The translations under genes were made by a program, and so were the position numbers. DNA of 64,000 nucleotides from Adiantum capillus-veneris. Its lineage: Eukaryota > Streptophyta > Polypodiopsida > Polypodiales > Pteridaceae. The notes beneath the pieces are model-generated. The model was not told where the DNA came from. It was given only the letters and a program-made list of their open reading frames with translations, and did no database searches. Of this stretch, positions 57,013-64,000 are shown piece by piece. Location: NCBI GenBank assembly GCA_014529385.2, contig CM043960.1, forward strand, positions 32,473,396 to 32,537,395, written 5' to 3'. The first letter of the stretch is position 1. Each line of letters opens with the position of its first letter.

Positions 57013-57421
57013 ACGGGTTCTCTTTTCTTGCTCAAGAAGGGAGGTCCTCAAGCTAGCTATAAATGGTTGGTATTATTAATTGCAATTGAGTAAGTAGAAT
57101 AGGGATTTTTCAGCCTTGCAGTGTGCCTGCCTTCGTGCAGATAACAGGGCATCACCGTCGAGAGCTACGGTCTTAATAGTGGAGTCCTGCGGGGCTTGCC
57201 TACGGCTTAACTAATATTGAGCTATTAGAAGCTTGGCAGGAGCCGATACTATTTTGGTGTTGAAAGACTCTCTCTTCTATTCCTTGCAATTAATGATATT
57301 CGAGCCACGAGTACAGTAGCTTGAGTGCTTTTCTGAAGGGGTAAAGAGGAGCAGCAACTAGGGCTTGAAGTTCCAAAGTACATTAAAAACTATTACACCT
57401 AAAAATTGTTAGAATGGCCCT

Positions 57422-58860
57422 ATGCTTGTTAACTACCTTGTTTCTAGGCTTCAACAAGCCATGGAATATCCATCCCTCCAAAGTGAAGTGCAACGGCAGC
57501 TTCATGCTCATGGGATTCTCCAAACTCCCTACTATGACGAGAGAGTACCTAGGAAGCCTCCTTGTGAGACTTCCAAAAGAGGGCTCTCTACGATTCGGGA
57601 AGAAGAAGAGGATCCATATGAAGGGCTCAAAAAGTTGCTTCTTGATGACGCATCTCCTTCCCAAAGGAGAGCTCAAGAGCCCCCACCAAAGGAATGAGAA
57701 AGAAGTGAGTCTCCTGCCACCTCAGTGGAGATGGTTCCACGAAGACGACGGGCAAAACGCTCTCCATCACCTTCTAAACGGAGAAGACTATCGCACACTT
57801 CTCCACACCATAACTCAAAGAGGGATGATACAAAACAAGAGAAGAAAAAGGCGAGAAAGAGGTCACCCTCTTCTCCATCTTCTTCATCCTCTTCCTCTTA
57901 TGAAGAAAGTGATGGTGCAGACAAAGAGGATCAAGGCAAGAAAAAGGCAAGAAAGAGGTCGCCCTCTTCTCTATCTTCCTCAAATTCTTCATCTTCTCAA
58001 GAAAGAGATGGTGCAACTTTTGAACCATAAAAAAGAAGAGACCATAGGAAATCCTATGCCACGTGGAAGAGGCCGTCCAAGCTTAAGAAGTTTAGAGAGG
58101 GAGGAAAGAGCATCTCTTTCCTTACCTACGATGGCACCTTTGGTGCTATGGACAACGTCTTGGATTTCATCCAACAATTCGATGCGGCATTTGGAGATGA
58201 AGGCTTCACGGAGTCCTCTAAGCTACACCATGTAGCTATGCACTTTCAAAAGTCCGCTAGGCAATGGTGGTCTAGCCTACAGGAAAATGGTGAAGCCCCA
58301 CGAACATGGAAAGCTTTAAGAGCTTCCATTATGAAGCAGTTTTTGGTCACCGATGCCAAAGACAAAGTACTCACCCAATGGCGAAGTTTGAAGCTCTCTC
58401 CCTATGAATCCATTCATAAATATGTAGACAAGTTTTGGGACTTACATCTCAAAGCTTCTGTCTTCAAAAAGATGGATTTTGGAGAGCAAACAACTGTTTT
58501 GTGTGGGCTTAATTGAAGAAATGGCGGACTATGTCAACTCCCAAAGGCCACACACCATATATGCGGTCATACACCATACTATGGTGGCTTCTCGAATCAA
58601 TTTCCAAAGAAGGGCTAAAAGAGAAATCTTAAGCCCACGGAAAACAAGGGTTCCAATGAGCTCAAGGGGAAGGACAATGTCCAAAAGTCTCCTAAGGGAA
58701 ATTCCAATAACAAAGCTAAGGAGAAGAGAGTTTACAAAGGCAAAAACATACTCTCTCCTGAAGAGCTTGAGCGTTGTCGCAAGGATAACCATTGTTCCAA
58801 ATGGGCAAGCAAGGGCATGCATACCGTGCTTGCCCCCAAAAGAACACCCGCCATGAGCCT
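57422..58860 (+). pseudogene. Gag of D with RS-like N-terminal region, broken
   Basis: One frame from 57422 to 58516 is interrupted by TGA at 57695 and TAA at 58028. It encodes an N-terminal part (DEEEDPYEGLKKLL-like), then an Arg/Ser-rich stretch at 57725-58027 with RRRRAKRSPSPSKRRR and two copies of KKKARKRSPSS plus Ser runs, then the retrotransposon gag core (ISFLTYDGTFGAMDNVLDF to SIHKYVDKFWDLHLKAS). Near 58490 the frame shifts to YVNSQRPHTIYAVIHHTM, then shifts again into the zinc knuckle QGHAYRACP near 58800, whose first two Cys are lost. The start at 57422 follows a 410-base leader. Confidence 0.8.
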
Positions 58861-59560
58861 TCTAGAGCTACCTTGGCTGAAATCCAAGAAGAGAAAGCTC
58901 ACCACACAGGATCTCCTCTATGCCATGCTTGGGGAAAGGTAAGAGAACATGATGCTTTTGTTCTCTTTGACCCTGTTTCTACTCACAATTTCATATCCAC
59001 ATAGTTGGTCACCAAGCTAGGCATCCAAGACTATGAGATGGGAGATGTCCTACCTGCAGATGGTGCTTTCAAGGGGCAAGAAGCTTCAGCCACTCCCTTA
59101 ATTGATAAAGTGAGGCTCCATGTCCAAAGCTATGTGGACAAAGAGGACTTCTTTATCTCTCCTCTCAAGCACGAGGATGTAATCCTAGTGGCACCATGGT
59201 TTGATCGCATGGCTGCCAATGTTAAATTCCATGAAAGGATAATCTACTTTAGGTTTAGGGAAAAAGATATGTACATAGATGCCAAAGAGATGGGTAACAC
59301 CATACCCATTGTACATACACAAGCTTTCAATAAGTCAATAAAGAGCTCTATTTCCGTGTACATGATTTTTGTTAAAGATTCTCAAAATGAACCTAATGCT
59401 TTAGCAAAAGAAAATATAAACAATCACAAAGAATTAGAGCTATCCAATTTTCTCAAGGGATTTCAAGATGTTTTTATTGACGACATCCCTTTTGAACTAC
59501 CTCCTAAACGAGGCAATGATGACCATGCAATTGAGCTTCTTCCAGGAAGTTCACCGCCTA
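58861..59560 (+). pseudogene. Protease region of D
   Basis: The site reads VLFDPVSTHNFIS near 58960. Retropepsins have D-S/T-G; related plant elements can have D-P-G, but the Gly is Val here and Phe in C. A TAG at 59002 interrupts the frame. The rest of the protease and the linker to RT (59005-59560) is open, with VILVAPWFDRM as the conserved closing segment. Confidence 0.75.
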
Positions 59561-60150
59561 ATAAACCTCCTTATAGAGTTTCTCAAGCTCAACAAGAGGA
59601 GATTATGCAGCAAGTGCATGAGTTAGTTGAGAAGGGCATGGTTAAGCCTAGCTCATCTCCATTTTGCTCATCCGTGTTTTTAGTGCAAAAGAAAGACGGC
59701 ACATATCGTACGTGTGTCGACTATAGAGCACTAAATAGGATCACTATCAAGAATAGGTTTCCCATTCCACAGGTAGAAGACCTATTTGATAAGCTACAAG
59801 GGTCGACCTATTTCAATAGGATTGACCTAAAAAGTGGCTATCATCAAATAAAGATAGTTGATCAAGAAATTGTAAAGATCGCATTTTTGCAATACGTTTG
59901 GTCTTTACGAATACATTGTCATGCCTTTTGGCTTGACCAATGCACCAACCACATTCAACCGCTTGATGGAGAAGCTATTCAGGCCTCACCGAACCTTTAC
60001 TGGAGTGTTCTTTGAAGATATTATCATCTACTCTAATTCACTAGACGAACACAAGCAACACCTCCAAGTAATATTTCAAGTCTTAAGAGAGAATAAACTT
60101 TATGTTAATCAAAAGAAAAGTGAGTTTTTCTTACAAGAGATTAGTATATA
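59561..60150 (+). pseudogene. Reverse transcriptase of D
   Basis: It carries PPYRVSQAQQEEIMQQVHEL, FLVQKKDGTYRTCVDYRALN and FNRIDLKSGYHQIKI with the first catalytic Asp present. A frameshift near 59900 moves to MPFGLTNAPTTFNRLME (59921 onward). The FxDD motif reads VFFEDIIIYS, so the first of its two Asp is Glu. ENKLYVNQKKSEFF follows, then a stop at 60149. Confidence 0.9.
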
Positions 60151-60775
60151 GGTCACATTATGTCTCAAGATGGCATCCAAATGGATCCATCAAAGCTAGA
60201 GGTAATAAAAGGATGGCCTAATCCAAGGAATCTTCATGAACTAAGAAGCTTTATAGGTATGTATGCATACTACAGACGCTTCATAGAAAAGTTCTTACAA
60301 ATTGTGGGACCATTACATAGCCTAACAAAAAAAAACGTTAGGTATACATGGTCTGCCAGAAGAACAATGCTTTCAAAAAGCTTATCTCTCAACCCGTGCT
60401 TAAACTGCCGGATCTCTCAAAGCCATTTGAGGTCCAATGTGACTCTTGTGGTGATTGCCTTGGAGCTGTTTTGCTCCAAGAAGGGCACACCTTAGCCTAT
60501 GAAAGTTGAAGGCTCGACCCTGTTGAGCAAGCTCTAAGCTCTAAGCTCCTTGCAGTTCTACATGCCTTAGACTCATGGAAGCACTATCTATTGTGAGCTC
60601 CTTTCATTCTGCGGGACGGATCACCAAAGCCTTAAGTACTTCATGATGCAGACCAAGCTCTCTGACAAACAAATGAGGTGGGAAAATTTCCTTTTGCAAT
60701 TTCATTTTCATATTGCTCACATTGTTGGCAAGCATAATCAAGTAGCCGATGCACTCTCAAGACGGCCGAGAAGTA
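60151..60775 (+). pseudogene. RNase H of D
   Basis: It starts HIMSQDGIQMDPSKLEVIKG and FIGMYAYYRRFIEKF (60160-60350). A frameshift near 60360 moves FEVQCDSCGDCLGAVLLQEG to another frame. Several stops follow up to the VADALSRRP-type segment near 60745, which is also in a different frame. Confidence 0.85.
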
Positions 60776-62050
60776 ATTGCAGTTTCCATAGCAACTCTCA
60801 ATGATCTATCATCTATGATAGATGAGTATGCTATTGATCCTGATTTTAGAGATGTGATTTCAGCCCTTGCACTAGGGAAGAAAGAGGAACCATTTACTTT
60901 ACAAGATGGTTATCTTCTCTATTGTAATAGGCTATGCATTACCAACTCACTACGTGAGAAAGTAACGTATGAATCTCATGCTCAACCTTATGCGGGGCAT
61001 AGAGGGATTCAGTCTACTCTAAAAGGGATTGAAACATATTTCTATTGGCCTACCATGAAAGCAAACACACAAGAGTATGTTTCTAAAAGTGTGGTATGCC
61101 AAAAGAAGAAGTTTGATAGAGGGAAGCAACCTGGATTGCTTCAACCTTTGCCAATCCCTAATTCACCATGGGAGAGCATATCCATGGATTGCCTAACTCT
61201 ATCCATGGGAATATGGGAATATGGAAAATAGTAGACAGGTTCAACAAACAAGGTCATTTTATACCTGTCAAAAAGACTATCAAAGCCCATCAAATGGCAA
61301 CCCTCTTCATATCACAAATCTTCAAGTACCATGGCTTGCCAATGTCCATAATGTCGGATAGAGATCCTAGAATGACCATTAATTTTTGGAAGGGTCTTTT
61401 TGAGAATTTAGGGACAAGGCTAAACTTCTCTTCGGCCTATCACCCGCAAACGGATGGCCAAAGTGAAATAGCTAACCTAACAATTCTTGATCTACTAAAA
61501 GCCTATGTAACATAAGTAGATCAAAGGTCCCAATGGGAGAAGTACTTACCCTTAGTGGAGTATGCCTACAATAATACCTCCACAAGAGAAGCACCTTTTA
61601 AGGTAATTGAGGGAAGATAAAAAGGTCCCCTGCTACTTAAGGTACACGGGAATATCTTCGCTGCAGATGAGCATAGCTGAGACCTACAAGAATCTTTCCA
61701 AAAGATTAAGGATGTTATCTCTATCTCACAACAAAGGCAAAAGGCAGCTACTGATAAGCACAGAAGAGCCCAAGCCTTTAAAGAAAATCATTGGGTCTTG
61801 CTTAAATTTCCAAGGCTCGATTAAGGCACATGATGGGCAAGAATCCTACGAGACACCAAAAGTACTATGCTAAGTTAGCAAAAAGGTACTATGGTCCCTT
61901 CAAGATTCTTAAACCAATCAATGAGATGGTCTATCAACTCAAGTTGCCCAGCCATTGGATCATACACAATGCTTTCCATGTGAGCCTCTTAAATCCTTAC
62001 AAAGGAGAGCCACCTCAAGAACCACTATTGAAGACCTATCGGAGATCGAG
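60776..62050 (+). pseudogene. Integrase of D, broken
   Basis: The leader and zinc region (60749-61231) read ALGKKEEPFTLQDGYLL, HAQPYAGHRGIQSTLKG and YVSKSVVCQ; the first Cys of the zinc pair is Ser (C keeps CVVCQ). A frameshift near 61220 leads to the core VDRFNKQGHFIPVKKT, MSDRDPRMT and HPQTDGQSE, with the second Asp and the Glu present. After a TAA at 61513 and further shifts, [20 protein letters not shown] (61870) and the [14 protein letters not shown] end (61968) are recognisable. Confidence 0.9.
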
Positions 62051-62245
62051 GACCAAGAAGAGGTGATGCAGTCGGAGTCCATTCTCCGACATGAAGACAA
62101 GGTATTAAGAGGCAGTAAGACTATCTAATGGTATCTTATTAAGTTTAAGAATTATCCTTTTGAAGATGCTAGATGGATGCAAGGCATACAATTAAAGGAT
62201 AACCTAAACCTTGTCAATGCTTACAATGCTTCCCTAGAGTAAGAA
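62051..62245 (+). pseudogene. Chromodomain-like C-terminus of D
   Basis: In one frame: [20 protein letters not shown], a stop near 62126, then WYLIKFKNYPFEDARWMQG. The pattern of an ILxHxxKVLR strand, YLIKFKNYP and ED-W matches integrase chromodomains, which in chromoviruses direct insertion to particular chromatin. This assigns D and C to chromoviruses. Confidence 0.8.
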
Positions 62246-62596
62246 AATGTACAAATGTTTAAAATGAACAAAGTTTTTGTCTTATAAGACTCTGTTTTTC
62301 TTTATTGTGCACAAATGTTAAGTAGTATGAATACTTAGAATCAAGTTTGCGGAGACGACGTCTTCCAAACACCAAGTAGAGCTTGTCACTCTACTACGAA
62401 AGATTGATAGGACTAGTACGCAGACATGCTTGCGGCAGCCTTAGGCTCTCAAGTGCCAAATGGATTAGTCATCCATTCTGGAACGATGTCGTAGGGTAAG
62501 TAGGGATCCTCTACCCGCTAGAAAAAGGACTAATGAATAGGCTTTATCTTCTCTACCCCATAGTCGAGGACGACTATGATTTCAAGAGAGAGGTAA
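62246..62596 (+). other. 3' untranslated region and polypurine tract of D
   Basis: There is no gene. It is collinear with 14861-15221 of C (CAAACACCAAGTAGA, GTCATCCA, GGGATCCTCTACC). The purine tract CAAGAGAGAGGTAA lies at 62583-62596. Confidence 0.8.
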
Positions 62597-62972
62597 TGTC
62601 ATAATAACTAATATCTAGTTCTCTTAAACGATTTTCTCATGTTAAACTGATCATTTAATATGGGGAAGTACCACGGGAGAGAAAGCTAGAATATTGGTTA
62701 AGCTGGCAGACCGTCCACAATAGGGATCCAAAGGAGGGAAAATAGGGATCGAAAGGGGGGGCCATCTGCAAAAGAGCAATGTGCAATAATGGGCTTCAAA
62801 GACCCTAAGATTCAGTCCATTAAGACTTCCAAAATGCTAAGGTTCCCAAATTCAGAGGTTATGTCCATTGGTCCAACCCTAGGGAAAATTGGATGCTTTG
62901 AGTGTACACAAAAGTCTTTGCAAGCTCCTACATAGGAGGGGGCGAGCCCTTTTAGTAGGGGATGAGAGAGAA

Positions 62973-63028
<56 letters not shown>

Positions 63029-64000
63029 ATCAAGCCCCTTTACACAAAGGGCATAATGGACACATGTCAGCAACCTAGGCCAATTGCCCACAAAAGGTGC
63101 ACTCAAATCCTATTGGATGGCCATAGAGGTGGACCAATGAGAATTATGCTAGAGTAAATCTAGTTTAATTCATTTAAAAACACTTGATAAAAGAAACAAT
63201 AAGAATTAATCTCTCTAGAAGACTATTGGACAGTCTCCCAAGGGGTCCAATGAGCATTCAACAGTCCAATGGCTTGCCTGCTTCCTATTGGCCAGAAGAC
63301 AAAGTTCCAATGAGGGTTTAGTTGCATTATTTAATTACCTAAAACTCTCACAAAAGGGGAAAGGAGGACACTTGTCACAAGGCTATCACTTATGCTTCTC
63401 AATTATGATTGGCTAAGCTTTGCAGGGTCCAATGAGGTGCCAGCTAGAGTATTTTGCAAGAGGGGTCGACCAAGAGAGAGAGGGGGCTGATTTTGGCAAG
63501 GCATTATCACACACACACACACACAATCTCATGTGTGGAGCAAGAAGTCTATCTCTCTATCTCTCTCTCTCTCTCTCAAGATTTAATGGAAAGCTCATCA
63601 TCTACTCCAAGCTTGTGAGAAGAGAGGCCTACACCAACAACTCTTGCCTTTGTGATGCAAATCCAACCAAGAGCCAAGCTTCAATGCATGTTCATCTCCT
63701 CTACCATGCTAATTACTAAGCTATGCTAAGATATTTTGAGTGATTATGTGAGGAGATATACTTCTTTCTCGTAAGACTACTCCTTCTTTCTCTCAATCTA
63801 CTCTCATACCCCGCTAGCTCTCACCATCTTTGAAGGTGTGTGAGGTCTTGGGTCTGAGACCGTGAGGGAATTGATGTTGTGTTTTATAAGTGTTTGCTTA
63901 GTGCTTGAAGTTTCCATCTTCATTGCACTAGCTAGTTATTGAAGGAACACAAAGAATTGTATTGTAAAATGTCTCGCTTGATGGGGGAAACCTATACTAC
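62597..64000 (+). repeat. 3' LTR of D, cut by the window end
   Basis: It starts TGTCATAATAAC. It aligns with 44650-46050 at roughly nine in ten bases by eye, with a longer 46-base block after GAGACCGT near 63863 and a shorter CA array at 63511. About 150-200 bases should remain to the right of the window. Confidence 0.92.

Larger units (their letters stand above)
44650..64000 (+). mobile_element. Ty3/gypsy chromovirus D, nearly full length, contains E2
   Basis: The 5' LTR (44650-46104 plus 56857-56997, split by E2) is followed by primer site, gag, protease, RT, RNase H, integrase, chromodomain, purine tract and 3' LTR (62597 to beyond the window). Without E2 the element would be about 8.8 kb. 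All ORFs carry stops or frameshifts. C is a more deleted relative. Confidence 0.92.

Noticed and set aside
57414-58235. 273-residue ORF at the D gag start
   Set aside because: It overlaps the real gag in another frame. The alternate frame holds the gag core and aligns with C; this one is an artefact of composition.

Overview
The window looks like land-plant nuclear DNA made almost entirely of old, nested transposable elements, with no intact host gene that I can defend. The plant call rests on tRNA-iMet-type and Athila-type primer binding sites, plant-type copia, chromovirus and LINE domains, a decayed plant-type PPR fragment and very abundant GA/CT and AC/GT microsatellites. The PPR wording and a possible Rep-like remnant hint at a non-flowering plant (fern, lycophyte or moss), but this is only an impression.

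Layout. 1-5179 (+): 3' half of a Ty3/gypsy Tat/Athila-like element A (integrase, a second retropepsin-like domain, Lys/Gln-rich ORFs, polypurine tract, LTR). 5180-11536 (-): related element B in the opposite orientation (LTR, PBS, hairpin-rich leader, long gag), cut in gag exactly at the LTR end of A. 11537-16981 (+): heavily deleted chromovirus C with a 1.76-kb LTR. 16982 to about 18785 (-): plant LINE fragment. 18791-23958 (-): complete but decayed Ty1/copia element E1. 23964-25667: LTR-like repeat G1. 25668-34618: low-information DNA with microsatellites, a 55-base C run, two copies of a repeat (H) ending in (CA)n, and a possible remnant of a Rep/HUH-type gene at 31.3-33.0 kb. 34624-37414: LTR-like element G2 with TSD ATATA, inserted in a third, inverted copy of H. 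37.8-44.6 kb: microsatellites, Helitron-like ends, a PPR fragment and a short foldback. 44650-64000 (+): chromovirus D, same family as C, nearly full length; its 5' LTR is split by copia element E2 (46105-56851, TSD CCTAT), which is itself split by a 5.6-kb TIR-bounded insertion F (48342-53914).

Relative history read from the nesting: C landed in or next to the LINE; D came before E2, and E2 before F; E1 LTRs differ from each other much more than E2 LTRs, so E1 is the older copy; A inserted into B. All coding regions carry stops, frameshifts or deletions, so no element here looks autonomous as it stands. The least explained items are the second protease in A, the threefold palindrome and long hairpin in the B leader, the possible Rep-like remnant, and element F with its inverted-repeat array and possible spliced passenger exon. 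All comparisons were made by eye.
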